64,000 nucleotides of DNA from Brevibacillus ruminantium (GCF_023746555.1 NZ_CP098755.1:446501-510500); one strand, 5' to 3'. Counted from the first letter of the stretch, positions 50,979 through 59,262 are shown. Translations and numbers: made by a program. Notes: generated by a model from the letters alone, not told the origin.

Positions 50979-51959
50979 GTGATGCAACCACTGCTGGAAA
51001 TCACCGGTTTACAAACAGAATTTGTAACCCAGGGGGGCGTGGTTCGGGCGGTGGACGGGGTTGATCTGGTTTTGCACAAAGGCGAAACCCTGGGCGTCGT
51101 GGGCGAATCAGGCTGCGGAAAGAGCGTGACGTCGCTGTCGATCATCGGGCTGCTGCCCAAAGGCCAGAGCCGCATCTCCTCGGGCGACATCCAATTTGAA
51201 GGAAAAAGCCTTCTGTCCCTCTCGGAAGCGGAGATTCGCAAGATTCGCGGAAACCGGCTGGCGATGATTTTTCAGGAGCCGATGACCTCGCTTAATCCCG
51301 TGTTTAAAATCGGTCACCAAATCTCCGAATCCGTCCGGTTCCACTTGAAGCTCGGGAAAAAAGCAGCTTGGGCGCATTCCATCGAGATGCTCAGAAAAGT
51401 GGGAATTCCGCGCCCCGAGCAAATCGCCGATGAATATCCGCATCAGCTTTCCGGCGGGATGCGGCAGCGGGTGATGATCGCGATGGCGATGGCCTGCAAT
51501 CCGCAGCTCTTGATCGCCGACGAACCGACGACTGCGCTTGACGTGACAATTCAGGCGCAAATTCTCGACTTGATGCGGGATTTGCAAAAGACGGAAGGCA
51601 CGGCGATTCTGATGATTACGCATGATCTCGGCGTCGTAGCGGAGATGTGTGACCGGGTCGTGGTGATGTATGCCGGGCAGGTCGTCGAGGAGGCGGATGT
51701 GAAGACGCTGTTCCGCGATCCCAAGCACCCGTATACAAAAGGGTTGATGGCGTCCCTGCCGCAATTGGCGGGGAACCAGACCCGGCTGCAGTCGATTCCT
51801 GGAAACGTGCCTAATCCGCTGGACATGCCCCCGGGCTGCCGTTTTGCCCCGCGCTGCTCGTTCAAGACGGATGCCTGCGACAGTGTGAAACCGGAGCTGG
51901 TGGAGGTAGAGGCTGAACATAAATGCCGTTGTCTCTTGTATCAGGAGGTGGAAGCGTGA
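50979..51959 (+). CDS. Oligopeptide ABC ATPase (OppD/DppD)
   Basis: A 326-residue ATPase with Walker [15 protein letters not shown]-loop [12 protein letters not shown], signature [16 protein letters not shown], Walker [17 protein letters not shown] and H-loop ITHDLG. The C-terminal oligo_HPY domain carries the cluster-type motif [14 protein letters not shown], common in OppD/DppD. The start codon is ATG within GTGATGCAACC, RBS AAAGAGAGGCG. With OppF-like it powers the peptide channel. Confidence 0.94.
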   Translation: MMQPLLEITGLQTEFVTQGGVVRAVDGVDLVLHKGETLGVVGESGCGKSVTSLSIIGLLPKGQSRISSGDIQFEGKSLLSLSEAEIRKIRGNRLAMIFQEPMTSLNPVFKIGHQISESVRFHLKLGKKAAWAHSIEMLRKVGIPRPEQIADEYPHQLSGGMRQRVMIAMAMACNPQLLIADEPTTALDVTIQAQILDLMRDLQKTEGTAILMITHDLGVVAEMCDRVVVMYAGQVVEEADVKTLFRDPKHPYTKGLMASLPQLAGNQTRLQSIPGNVPNPLDMPPGCRFAPRCSFKTDACDSVKPELVEVEAEHKCRCLLYQEVEA

Positions 51960-52921
51960 AACCGCTATTGGAAGTAAAGGATCTGAAAAAGCACTTTCCG
52001 ATCAAGAAAGGGCTGTTTGCCAAACAGGTGGGTGCAGTCAAGGCGGTGGATGGCGTTTCTTTCTCCATCCAGCCCGGAGAAACGCTGGGGATCGTCGGCG
52101 AATCAGGCTGTGGCAAATCGACAACCGGGCGGGCCATTCTTCGCTTGATTGAGCCGACGGCAGGAGAAGTTCTTTTTGAAGGACAGGATATCCGCCAACT
52201 GAAGCCAGACGAGATGCGGAAATTCCGCACAAATATGCAGATCGTCTTTCAGGACCCCTACGCCTCGCTGGACCCGCGCTGGACAGTACAGCGGACGCTG
52301 GAAGAGCCGCTGCGCACGCATCTGCAGCTCTCGGATGCGGAAATCAAGGAGCGGATTGCCGAGCTGATGAGCGTAGTGGGATTGGCTCCCTATCATGCCA
52401 GCCGTTTTCCGCATGAATTCTCCGGTGGACAGCGGCAGCGGATCGGGATCGCCCGTGCATTGGCACTCAGACCCAAATTCGTGGTTTGTGACGAGCCAGT
52501 TTCCGCTTTGGACGTGTCTATTCAGGCACAGGTGCTCAACCTGATGCAGGATTTGCAAAGTCAGTTCTCGCTGACCTATATGTTTATCTCGCATGATTTA
52601 TCCGTGGTCAAGTTTATCTGCGACCGGGTGGGCGTCATGTACCTGGGCAGGATGGTGGAATTGGCGCCTACGGCTGAGATGTTTGCGGAACCGCTTCATC
52701 CCTATACAAAAGCGCTGATGTCCGCCGTTCCGGTCCCTGACCCGGAATCGTCACGCGAGCGGATCGTGCTGACAGGCGATGTGCCTAATCCGCAATCGCC
52801 GCCGAGCGGCTGCACCTTCCATACGCGTTGTCCGTATGTCAAGGACAGCTGCCGGGAAATTGTGCCGGAATGGCGCGAGGTGTCGCCTGGCCGTCATGTC
52901 GCCTGCCATCTGTACGAATAG
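51956..52921 (+). CDS. Oligopeptide ABC ATPase (OppF/DppF)
   Basis: A 321-residue ATPase starting at the GTG 51956 (GTGA overlap with oppD, RBS CAGGAGGTGG). N-terminal [18 protein letters not shown] is typical of OppF. Walker [15 protein letters not shown]-loop [13 protein letters not shown], signature [15 protein letters not shown], Walker [18 protein letters not shown]-loop ISHDLSVV. The C-terminal domain has [16 protein letters not shown]. Last gene of the importer operon; a terminator follows. Confidence 0.94.
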   Translation: MKPLLEVKDLKKHFPIKKGLFAKQVGAVKAVDGVSFSIQPGETLGIVGESGCGKSTTGRAILRLIEPTAGEVLFEGQDIRQLKPDEMRKFRTNMQIVFQDPYASLDPRWTVQRTLEEPLRTHLQLSDAEIKERIAELMSVVGLAPYHASRFPHEFSGGQRQRIGIARALALRPKFVVCDEPVSALDVSIQAQVLNLMQDLQSQFSLTYMFISHDLSVVKFICDRVGVMYLGRMVELAPTAEMFAEPLHPYTKALMSAVPVPDPESSRERIVLTGDVPNPQSPPSGCTFHTRCPYVKDSCREIVPEWREVSPGRHVACHLYE

Positions 52922-52987
52922 ATGCGAGTTTTTTGTAAACGGAAACAGGACTGACAGTAGGAAGGCAGACACAGGTTTCCGTGATCA

Positions 52988-53026
52988 GGCAGTCGTTCTC
53001 TCTAAATGAGAGACCGCTGCCTTTTT
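52988..53026 (+). terminator. Terminator of the importer operon
   Basis: GGCAG-TCGT-TCTCTC pairs with GAGAGA-CCG-CTGCC (one small bulge), followed by TTTTT. Confidence 0.78.
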
Positions 53027-53063
53027 CACAGGAAAGCATCATGATCGAAAAGAGGAGATGCAA

Positions 53064-54404
53064 ATGAATCAGCAGCTCAAGCAATTGGTGGAGAGCCTGT
53101 CTCCAGAATGGACGGCGTGGAGACGCGATTTTCACAAGTACGCCGAATCCGGCTGGGTCGAATTCCGTACAGCCTCTATTGTGGCAGAAAAGCTGCAGGA
53201 GTGGGGATATGTCATTCAGGCAGGGAAAGAAGTCATCCGAGACGAAGCGCGGATGGGTGTTCCGTCGGCAGCGTTTCTGGCCGAGCAGGAAAAGCGCGCC
53301 CTGGGGCAAGGCGCAAGGCCTGAGTGGCTGCCTGTCTTCTCTGGCGGCTTTACCGGTGTGGTCGGCATTCTCGATACCGGAAGACCTGGCCCTACGATAG
53401 GCTTTCGCGTCGATATGGACGCGCTGGACATTCAGGAATCCGACGAGCAGGATCACTTGCCGGCAGCAAACGGCTATGTCTCGATCAACCCGGGAATGAT
53501 GCATGCCTGCGGCCATGATGCCCATACGACGATTGGCTTAGGACTGGCCCAGGTATTGATGGCAATGAAGGATCAACTGAAGGGGCGGATCAAGCTCATC
53601 TTCCAGCCGGCCGAGGAAGGCGTGCGGGGAGCCAAGGCAATGGTGGAAGCGGGCGTATTGGACGACGTCGACTTCTTTTTCTCCGGGCATATCGGCAGCG
53701 GGGTTCCCCTGGGCGAGGTCGTGTGCGGAGCGAGAGGATATCTGGCGACCACCAAGCTGGATGTCACCTACAAGGGGTACTCCTCCCACGCCGGCGGACA
53801 CCCGGAGGATGGCAAAAACGCGTTGTTGGCGGCGGCCTCTGCTGCACTGAATTTGCACAGCATTCCCCGTCATTCCCAAGGCTCGTCCCGGATCAACGTC
53901 GGGGTTTTGCAGGCTGGCAGCGGCCGAAATATCGTGCCGGGCGCAGCTTATCTCAAGGTGGAGACGCGAGGGGCTACCTCGGATATCAATGAATACATGC
54001 TGGAGCGAGCGATTCAAATCATCAAAGGCGCCGCTGTGATGCATGATGTCCAAGAGAGCATCGAGATCGTCGGCATGGCGAATAGCTGCGACTCCAGCAG
54101 CGAGCTGATCCCCTTTATCCGGTCGCAGGCGGAGAAGGTGGAAGCAGTGCATGCGGTTCGTGATTTTGTCGTAGCGGGGGGCTCGGAGGATGCTACCTAC
54201 ATGCTGCAACGAGTGCAGGACAACGGCGGTCTGGCTTCCTATCTGGTGATTGGGACGACGCTGGCGGCTGGGCATCACAACGAGAAATTTGACATCGATG
54301 AGCGCGTGATGGAAATTGCGATCCAGACGTATGCCCTCTGCGCATTGCATGCCGGTGAGCTTCCGGGTTGGAGTGGAGAGAACACCGAAAACGGTGAAAA
54401 ATGA
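53064..54404 (+). CDS. M20D amidohydrolase, AbgA-like
   Basis: A 446-residue hydrolase starting at the ATG 53064 (AGAGGAG six bases before). N-terminal WRRDFHKYAESGWVEFRTASIVAEKLQEWGY and DEARMGVP resemble p-aminobenzoyl-glutamate hydrolase subunit A. Metal-site motifs: GFRVDMDALDIQE, MHACGHDAHTTIGLGLA (Cys and His), PAEEGVRGAKAMVEAG, GHIGSGVPLGEV and the late AAGHHNEKFDIDE. It splits an amide bond of an acylated or aminobenzoyl amino acid. It lies behind the importer terminator, so it has its own promoter or relies on read-through, but the context still points to the same catabolic group. Confidence 0.88.
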   Translation: MNQQLKQLVESLSPEWTAWRRDFHKYAESGWVEFRTASIVAEKLQEWGYVIQAGKEVIRDEARMGVPSAAFLAEQEKRALGQGARPEWLPVFSGGFTGVVGILDTGRPGPTIGFRVDMDALDIQESDEQDHLPAANGYVSINPGMMHACGHDAHTTIGLGLAQVLMAMKDQLKGRIKLIFQPAEEGVRGAKAMVEAGVLDDVDFFFSGHIGSGVPLGEVVCGARGYLATTKLDVTYKGYSSHAGGHPEDGKNALLAAASAALNLHSIPRHSQGSSRINVGVLQAGSGRNIVPGAAYLKVETRGATSDINEYMLERAIQIIKGAAVMHDVQESIEIVGMANSCDSSSELIPFIRSQAEKVEAVHAVRDFVVAGGSEDATYMLQRVQDNGGLASYLVIGTTLAAGHHNEKFDIDERVMEIAIQTYALCALHAGELPGWSGENTENGEK

Positions 54405-54425
54405 ATGAATCGTCAAAGGCAAGAC

Positions 54426-54459
54426 AAAAAAAAGACCCCCTGTCACTGTCAGGAAGTCT
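54426..54459 (-). terminator. Terminator of the His-rich gene (minus strand)
   Basis: On the minus strand AGACTTCCTG pairs with CAGGGGGTCT (two G-T pairs), followed by eight T. It supports transcription of the minus-strand gene next to it. Confidence 0.78.
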
Positions 54460-54489
54460 AGCAAGGAGATGACTTCAGTGGAGCGGCCA

Positions 54490-54687
54490 TCAGTGGTGAT
54501 GATGACGATAGGTTTCCATCATCATTCTATGATGGTGGGCGCGCCCCCGGTGAAAATGCTCTCTTTCAGCATACATGTGATGAAGCCTGCCATGGTGTCC
54601 GCTGGCAATGCGCTGACGATGGAAATGATCAGCCATTCTGGTGTGATAATGCATGCGATCACGATGATGTTGAATAGGATCCACCAA
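54490..54687 (-). CDS. Small His-rich protein
   Basis: A 65-residue protein from the TTG at 54687 (AAGGGAGG five bases upstream; a GTG follows directly). It begins MVDPIQHHRDRMHYHTRMA and ends ETYRHHHH. Nineteen of 65 residues are His (29 percent) and many others are Arg or Met, so it should bind transition metals and be strongly basic. There is no signal peptide or membrane segment. A strong minus-strand terminator behind it supports a real gene. It may be a spore-coat or metal-buffer protein; I do not recognise the family. Confidence 0.6.
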   Translation of the reverse strand: MVDPIQHHRDRMHYHTRMADHFHRQRIASGHHGRLHHMYAEREHFHRGRAHHHRMMMETYRHHHH

Positions 54688-54848
54688 GAGATACCTCCCT
54701 TCCCATGCTTTTACCATGGTACGAGGCTCGAGTGGAAAATGCTTAGATACTTGTACGGGATTTGGAAAAATGTACACGTAGCCCGGCAGCTTTCCTGATC
54801 TGGCCGGGGGTTCTTGCTATTTTACCCATCACGCTCATGCCGGTTTGA

Positions 54849-55373
54849 TTAGAGGAACAATGTCATGTAGTCTTCATCCTGGTAAACGCCGTCGTATTTG
54901 AGGGCGTTTTTTTCTGTGCCAAATCTCGTAAACCCAAGAGCGGCATAGAGCGATACAGCGGGAAGATTGTCGCTTGCGACCGTGAGATGAATTTGTTCCA
55001 ATCCTTCCTGTTTCCGCGCTATTTCGATCAGGTGAGAAATCAGCATTTTGGCGGAGCCGCGACCTCTTTGGGCAGGCGTAAAATAAACGCCTACGAGTGA
55101 AGCCTTGTGGCGTAATTTCAGATGGCTTTCCCGCCTGAGTGTGGCTACGCCAATTAAAGAGCGCCCCATAAATGTCCCTACCGTGAATAAATCCGCTGTC
55201 GGCTTCAAGCGGGCCCTCCAGGTCTCCAGCATGTTGGGATCCTGGCGCATTTCCTCGTAGGTGGTTAAAAAGGCCTCGGGATTTTGCTGAAGAGCCTCCA
55301 GACGCAAGGCAATATACGACTCTGCGTCCTCCGGCTGCAAGATTCTGATCGTCAGGTCATGGGTTTGGTCCAT
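54849..55373 (-). CDS. GNAT family N-acetyltransferase
   Basis: A 174-residue GNAT protein from the ATG at 55373 (GAAGAAGGG upstream); the longer frame to 55448 has no RBS. It reads LTIRILQPEDAESYIALRLEALQQNPEAF at the N-terminus and has the acetyl-CoA pyrophosphate loop VYFTPAQRGRGSAKMLI (R/Q-x-x-G-x-G) and the end LYAALGFTRFGTEKNALK. Such enzymes acetylate an amine of a small molecule or protein N-terminus. Substrate unknown. Confidence 0.88.
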   Translation of the reverse strand: MDQTHDLTIRILQPEDAESYIALRLEALQQNPEAFLTTYEEMRQDPNMLETWRARLKPTADLFTVGTFMGRSLIGVATLRRESHLKLRHKASLVGVYFTPAQRGRGSAKMLISHLIEIARKQEGLEQIHLTVASDNLPAVSLYAALGFTRFGTEKNALKYDGVYQDEDYMTLFL

Positions 55374-55520
55374 GGGGCGCCCTTCTTTCTTCCGTGATTT
55401 TGGATGATGCATGATCAAAAAGTACCACGAAGCAGGGAATTCTTCCACTTGTTTAGACAGAAAATCCCCAAAATTGCGGGTTGGGGAAGCAGCTTCCTAA
55501 GTCAGCTCCCCGGATGTTAA

Positions 55521-55530
55521 GGGAATTCCC
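55521..55530. promoter_or_regulatory. NreC-like box upstream of nreB
   Basis: GGGAATTCCC within TTAAGGGAATTCCCCGATT, of the form GGG-N4-CCC as in the staphylococcal NreC site TAGGG-N4-CCCTA. The -35 TTCACT begins at 55534 and the -10 TACAAT at 55557, 17 bases apart, so the box abuts the promoter. Confidence 0.5.
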
Positions 55531-55596
55531 CGATTCACTTTCCACGCCCCACCCCCTACAATAGCGATAGGATGTTTGTCTGTGAGGAGGATCACC

Positions 55597-56691
55597 ATGA
55601 ACGCGTGGATGGAAGAAATGGGTGCGTCACAAGAAACCGATACGCTCTTACAGTCCATATTTGCGAATATCAGTGACGCTGTTTTGGTCGTGGATCACAG
55701 CGGAACAATCGTGACCGTGAATGCCGCTATGGAACGGATGTCAGGCTGGTCAAAGGAAGAATTGGTCGGTAGCAAGCATATATGTGAAATCTGTTTGGGC
55801 ATGGCTACTTGTCAGGAGGAGAGTACCTGTACGGACTGTTTCTTCAAGCGTACCCAGATGCCCTCCTTTGAAATGCGGGTAAGGACAAAAGATGGGCGTG
55901 AGTATCCCGTCGCAGCCAGCTCTACGAGGCTGCCCGAGGGGGCAGATGGAAAAATGGTGATGATTCTCCGTGATATGACCATGCAGTTGCGGGCGGAAAA
56001 AGAACGCTATCAACACAAGCTGACCAATTTTGTGATTCAGGCTCAGGAAGAAGAGCGAAAGCGCATTTCCCGCGAGCTTCACGACGGCGTTGGGCAGGCA
56101 CTATACAGCATCCTGGTCGGGCTGAACGTACTGGGACAAGGAAAGCTGAGCGGTCCCATGAAGCAGCATGTCACCGAAATCCAACAGATGACGGCGAAGG
56201 CGATGGAGGAAGTAAAGCGCATGGCTTTGGAGCTGCGCCCTTCCGCTCTGGATGATCTCGGGCTGTTGCCAGCTCTGCGTTCGCTGATCAAACGGGTGGA
56301 AAAAAGCTTTGGCCTATCTGTAGACCTGCATGTTCAGGGAGAGTGGCAGCGGTACTCTGCGCCTGTGGAGACCGCCCTTTACCGCATCGTCCAGGAGGCG
56401 ATGACCAATACAGCAAAATACGCACAAGCCCACACGCTGGGCATTATATTTGAGGCTCGGGAAAAAGAACTGGTGGTGACCATTGTCGATGACGGCGTCG
56501 GCTTTGATGTGGAGCTGGCTGAAAACAAAGGCTCTGGTCTGGGGCTGTTCGGGATGAAGGAACGGGCTCAACTCTTGAAAGGCAGTGTTGATATCCGCTC
56601 CGTGATCGGAGAGGGAACCACGGTGATTGTTCGTATACCAGTCGCAAAGGGGGAAGCAGAAGATGGGCATTCGAGTCTTGATCGCGGATGA
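55597..56691 (+). CDS. nreB: Oxygen-sensing histidine kinase with iron-sulfur PAS domain
   Basis: A 364-residue cytoplasmic kinase from the ATG at 55597 (GAGGAGGAT). The PAS domain (~20-135) has CEIC...CTDC, with Cys spaced CX2CX11CX2C, exactly as the [4Fe-4S] ligands of staphylococcal NreB; one extra Cys lies between. Then HisKA_3 with ERKRISRELHDGVGQALYS (phosphoacceptor His) and HATPase_c with EAMTNTAKYA, DDGVGFD and GSGLGLFGMKERA. In NreB, oxygen destroys the cluster and switches the kinase off. The next gene, overlapping by 29 bases, is its NarL-type regulator. Confidence 0.88.
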   Translation: MNAWMEEMGASQETDTLLQSIFANISDAVLVVDHSGTIVTVNAAMERMSGWSKEELVGSKHICEICLGMATCQEESTCTDCFFKRTQMPSFEMRVRTKDGREYPVAASSTRLPEGADGKMVMILRDMTMQLRAEKERYQHKLTNFVIQAQEEERKRISRELHDGVGQALYSILVGLNVLGQGKLSGPMKQHVTEIQQMTAKAMEEVKRMALELRPSALDDLGLLPALRSLIKRVEKSFGLSVDLHVQGEWQRYSAPVETALYRIVQEAMTNTAKYAQAHTLGIIFEAREKELVVTIVDDGVGFDVELAENKGSGLGLFGMKERAQLLKGSVDIRSVIGEGTTVIVRIPVAKGEAEDGHSSLDRG

Positions 56692-57319
56692 TCACGCTGT
56701 CGTGCGCACGGGCTTGGGCATGTTGATTGACGCCCAGCCGGATATGGAGGTTGTCGGCTATGCAGCGGACGGCAAAGAGGCATTTGACAAGGCGCTTGAA
56801 ATTCGGCCGGATGTAGTGCTGATGGACCTCAGCATGCCGCCGGGAGAGAACGGTCTTTCGGCTACAGGGCGGCTTAAAGAAGCAGCTCCCGGAATTCAGG
56901 TGCTCGTCCTGACAATGCACGATGACGAGGAATATCTGTTTCGTGTGTTGCAGGCAGGAGCGGCTGGCTATATTTTAAAAAGCGCTCCTGATCTGGATCT
57001 GATTGCGGCGATCCGCACGGTGTCAAAAGGGATGGCCTATCTGTATCCGTCCGCGACCAAATCGCTGATCGAAGAGTTTTTGCAAATGGTGAAAAATGGG
57101 GAAGAGCAGGCGAAATACGAGATTCTGACCGAGCGGGAAAAGGAAGTCCTGATCCTGATCGCCAAAGGCTTCAGCAACAAGGAGATTGCCGAACAGTTGA
57201 CCGTATCCGTGAAGACGGTCGAATCCCATAAGGCGCACATCATGGAGAAGCTTCATCTGCGCACCCGTCCTGATCTGGTGCGGTATGCGATTAAGAAAGG
57301 TTGGCTTGATTTTGAATAG
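56663..57319 (+). CDS. nreC: NarL-family response regulator, NreC-like
   Basis: A 218-residue regulator from the ATG at 56663 (AAAGGGGGAA upstream). The receiver has Asp9/Asp10 (IADDHAVVRTG), phosphoacceptor Asp54 in VVLMDLSMP, and Lys in YILKSAP. The C-terminal LuxR-type helix-turn-helix reads LTEREKEVLILIAKGFSNKEIAEQLTVSVKTVESHKAHIMEKLHL. It should bind inverted repeats such as the GGG-N4-CCC boxes before nreB and the ba3 oxidase operon. A terminator follows. Confidence 0.9.
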   Translation: MGIRVLIADDHAVVRTGLGMLIDAQPDMEVVGYAADGKEAFDKALEIRPDVVLMDLSMPPGENGLSATGRLKEAAPGIQVLVLTMHDDEEYLFRVLQAGAAGYILKSAPDLDLIAAIRTVSKGMAYLYPSATKSLIEEFLQMVKNGEEQAKYEILTEREKEVLILIAKGFSNKEIAEQLTVSVKTVESHKAHIMEKLHLRTRPDLVRYAIKKGWLDFE

Positions 57320-57327
57320 GTCGCATG

Positions 57328-57354
57328 GGCAAGCACAGCAGCTTGCCTTTTTTT
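57328..57354 (+). terminator. Terminator of nreBC
   Basis: Perfect seven-base stem GGCAAGC / GCTTGCC, six-base loop, then seven T. Confidence 0.9.
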
Positions 57355-57437
57355 GTGTTCTGCATGTCGACGAGCTTCGGCGAAAATGCTACCATGGATT
57401 CAGTGTTTATTTTGCAGTCGTATGAACTACATAAGTG

Positions 57438-57609
57438 GAAACAGGTTCTTTGAACGCGGCGTTCAAGGATGAAAAGGGAAGCTCGGTGAAAATCCGACAC
57501 GGTCCCGCCACTGTAAGAGGGGAGTCAGCACCATATGAGCCACTGATCCGGAAGGATTGGGAAGGCGGTTGCTGATGGAGAGCCTTTAGTCAGGAGACCT
57601 GCCTGTTTC
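57438..57609 (+). ncRNA. Cobalamin (AdoCbl-type) riboswitch aptamer
   Basis: P1 GAAACAGG / CCTGTTTC closes the domain. Conserved internal parts are GGGAAGCTCGGTGAAAATCC, GACACGGTCCCGCCACTGTA, GCCACTGATCCGGAAGG and the B12 box AGTCAGGAGACCTGCC at 57588-57603. A terminator at 57700-57740 forms the expression platform. The first gene downstream is an acyl-CoA thioesterase, an unusual target. Confidence 0.93.
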
Positions 57610-57650
57610 GACGACACTGCTTGACCTACGGGAGATAGGGAGGTGTTAGG

Positions 57651-57710
57651 GTGGCTAGCGTGAATCACGCAGGAGGCTTTGCAAGCCCCTGCTCATTTTG
57701 GCATCTCTAA
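57651..57710 (+). CDS. Putative 19-residue leader peptide between riboswitch and terminator
   Basis: A GTG with AGGGAGG well spaced upstream opens a 19-codon frame MASVNHAGGFASPCSFWHL whose last codons overlap the left arm of the terminator. Ribosomes reaching the stop would mask that arm. It may be a leader peptide or chance. Confidence 0.3.
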   Translation: MASVNHAGGFASPCSFWHL

Positions 57711-57740
57711 CTTTCCATTGGATCGATAGAGATGCCTTTT
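57700..57740 (+). terminator. Terminator of the cobalamin riboswitch platform
   Basis: Perfect ten-base stem GGCATCTCTA / TAGAGATGCC with a 17-base loop and TTTT. It lies 80 bases before the thioesterase start codon. Confidence 0.85.
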
Positions 57741-57819
57741 CTATTTTCAGCGAAACAGCAGATGCGGGCGCAAGACAAGAGCACTTGCTTTGCCAATACG
57801 CAATAATGGGAGGTCCCTC

Positions 57820-58296
57820 ATGCAACAACCAGCAAAACCCATCCGTGAATCCAGAACATGTATGACAGATCTGGTTTTTCCCCCAGATACCAATCACCAC
57901 AATACGATTTTCGGCGGCAAAGTAATGGCCTATGTCGATAAAATCGCGTGTATAGCGGCGATGAGACACTGCCGCAAGCCCGTCGTCACCGTTTCCAGCG
58001 ACAGTTTTGACTTCCTGGCCCCGATCAAAACCGGAGAAGCGATCAACCTGGAGGCGTATGTGACGTGGGTGCACAAAACGTCGATGGAAATCTATGTAAA
58101 GGTAGAGTCGGAGAATTTGATAACAGCCGAAAGGAAAGTAACCGCACGTGCATATTTGACGTTTATCGCCCTGGATGAAAACGGCAAGCCTGCTCCTGTC
58201 CCACAGGTTATTCCTGAAACAGAAGAGGAAATGCGGCAGCATGAACAAGCAAAAGAACGCTACGAGATCAGAAGAAACCGTCGCGAACAGGCATGA
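57820..58296 (+). CDS. Acyl-CoA thioesterase (hot-dog fold, YkhA/YciA-like)
   Basis: A 158-residue hot-dog protein from the ATG at 57820 (TGGGAGGTC). It reads MTDLVFPPDTNHHNTIFGGKVMAYVDKIACIAAMRH, with the catalytic Asn/His and Asp region of the BFIT/YkhA/YciA group, then VTVSSDSFDFLAPIKTGEAINLEAYV and a charged C-terminal helix. It hydrolyses acyl-CoA to free acid and CoA. It lies directly behind a cobalamin riboswitch plus terminator with no other terminator between, so vitamin B12 should lower its expression. B12-linked propionyl- or methylmalonyl-CoA metabolism is a possible reason. Confidence 0.9.
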   Translation: MQQPAKPIRESRTCMTDLVFPPDTNHHNTIFGGKVMAYVDKIACIAAMRHCRKPVVTVSSDSFDFLAPIKTGEAINLEAYVTWVHKTSMEIYVKVESENLITAERKVTARAYLTFIALDENGKPAPVPQVIPETEEEMRQHEQAKERYEIRRNRREQA

Positions 58297-58372
58297 AAGA
58301 AAAAACGTACGAGCATGAAAGAATAACGTCGGAACTAGCATAGAAACGCCATAAAATCGATCACGAATCACG

Positions 58373-58407
58373 ACCGGCAGTCCTGTACATACGGGCTGCC
58401 GGTTTTT
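58373..58407 (+). terminator. Terminator of the thioesterase gene
   Basis: ACCGGCAG-TCC-TGT / ACGGGCTGCCGGT with small loop, followed by TTTTT. Confidence 0.82.
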
Positions 58408-58490
58408 GTTAAGAAGTGGATGACGAAGATTGTCGGTTATGTCCAAAATGTGTCAGGAATTAGGGAATATCAGGAGGTTCCCGGGGGTTT

Positions 58491-58508
58491 TTAGGGGTTT
58501 TCCCTGAA
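58491..58508. promoter_or_regulatory. NreC-like box upstream of the ba3 oxidase operon
   Basis: TTAGGGGTTTTCCCTGAA is an imperfect palindrome with core GGG-TTTT-CCC (58495-58504). The -35 TTACAG starts at 58509 and the -10 TAGAAT at 58532, 17 bases apart. The position matches that of the box before nreB within one base. Confidence 0.5.
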
Positions 58509-58589
58509 TTACAGTGCAAGCCGCCAGAGAGTAGAATGAAGTCGTAAAAAGGAACAGCTCGTACGGTATCGGGAAAGGAGGAGAGAGCC

Positions 58590-58751
58590 GTGGAGACAAA
58601 GACAGAAACACAGCGTCAACTCGAAGAGGCAAAGAAACTGAAGCCTGAATCGCAGGACCTGAAAGGGACATTTATCGCTGTATTACTGGTTGGCGCTATC
58701 ATACTCCTAAGTTGGTTTGGTGTATTCGGATTATTCCTGGATCGTGCATAG
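58590..58751 (+). CDS. Cytochrome ba3 oxidase subunit IIa
   Basis: A 53-residue protein starting at the GTG 58590 behind AAAGGAGG. The first 27 residues are charged and cytoplasmic (METKTETQRQLEEAKKLKPE), followed by one membrane helix (GTFIAVLLVGAIILLSWFGVFGLFL). This is the short subunit 2A of B-type haem-copper oxidases, whose single helix takes the place of a missing helix of subunit II. It opens the three-gene oxidase operon. It is too short for most gene finders. Confidence 0.85.
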   Translation: METKTETQRQLEEAKKLKPESQDLKGTFIAVLLVGAIILLSWFGVFGLFLDRA

Positions 58752-58778
58752 CAGGGAAGAGAGGGAGGTTGTGAAACG

Positions 58779-59246
58779 ATGCATCTGCACCGTTACGAAA
58801 AAATCTGGCTGATTCTGGGGGCAGGAGGCCTGGCGCTGTTTATTGTGCTGCTTTGTGTGAACGCCTTCGCAATGGGTATGGCCCCTCCGAGCAACATGGA
58901 AATGATCGACCCGACGAAAGTATCGGAGACACCTCCGTTTGACAATCCTGGTCTGAAAAAGATCAGTGACACGGAGTACGATGCTTACATGACGGCGTTT
59001 GCTTTTGGCTTCAACCCCAATAAGATGGAAGTTCCGGCAGGGGCAAAGGTGAATTTTCACGTAACCAGCCCCGACGTGGTTCATGGATTTCAAATACCGG
59101 GTACAAACGTCAACTTCATGGTAATGCCGGGGCATATCAACTCCGCGTCGTACACCTTTGAAAAACCTGGTGAATACTTGATCCTTTGCAATGAATACTG
59201 CGGCGCCGGCCACCAGGTGATGGCGACAACCATTATTGTAAAATAA
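58779..59246 (+). CDS. cbaB: Cytochrome ba3 oxidase subunit II (CuA)
   Basis: A 155-residue protein with one N-terminal membrane helix (~9-32) and an external cupredoxin domain. CuA ligands are visible: His in SPDVVHGFQIP, and CNEYCGAGHQVM with two Cys, His and Met. It takes electrons from cytochrome c and passes them to haem b of subunit I. The small size and single helix are typical of B-type (ba3) oxidases. RBS AGAGGGAGG precedes the ATG. Confidence 0.95.
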   Translation: MHLHRYEKIWLILGAGGLALFIVLLCVNAFAMGMAPPSNMEMIDPTKVSETPPFDNPGLKKISDTEYDAYMTAFAFGFNPNKMEVPAGAKVNFHVTSPDVVHGFQIPGTNVNFMVMPGHINSASYTFEKPGEYLILCNEYCGAGHQVMATTIIVK

Positions 59247-59262
59247 GGCAGGTGATTTCGAT

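Noticed and set aside
54469..54798. 109-codon plus-strand frame opposite the His-rich gene
   Set aside because: It is antisense to the minus-strand gene that has an RBS and a terminator of its own; its Met/Val/Ile-rich sequence is the complement of His and Asp codons.
54786..54830. GC-rich inverted repeat CCCGGC...GCCGGG as a terminator
   Set aside because: The stem is interrupted and neither strand has a proper T-run, and it does not lie behind a gene in a useful direction.
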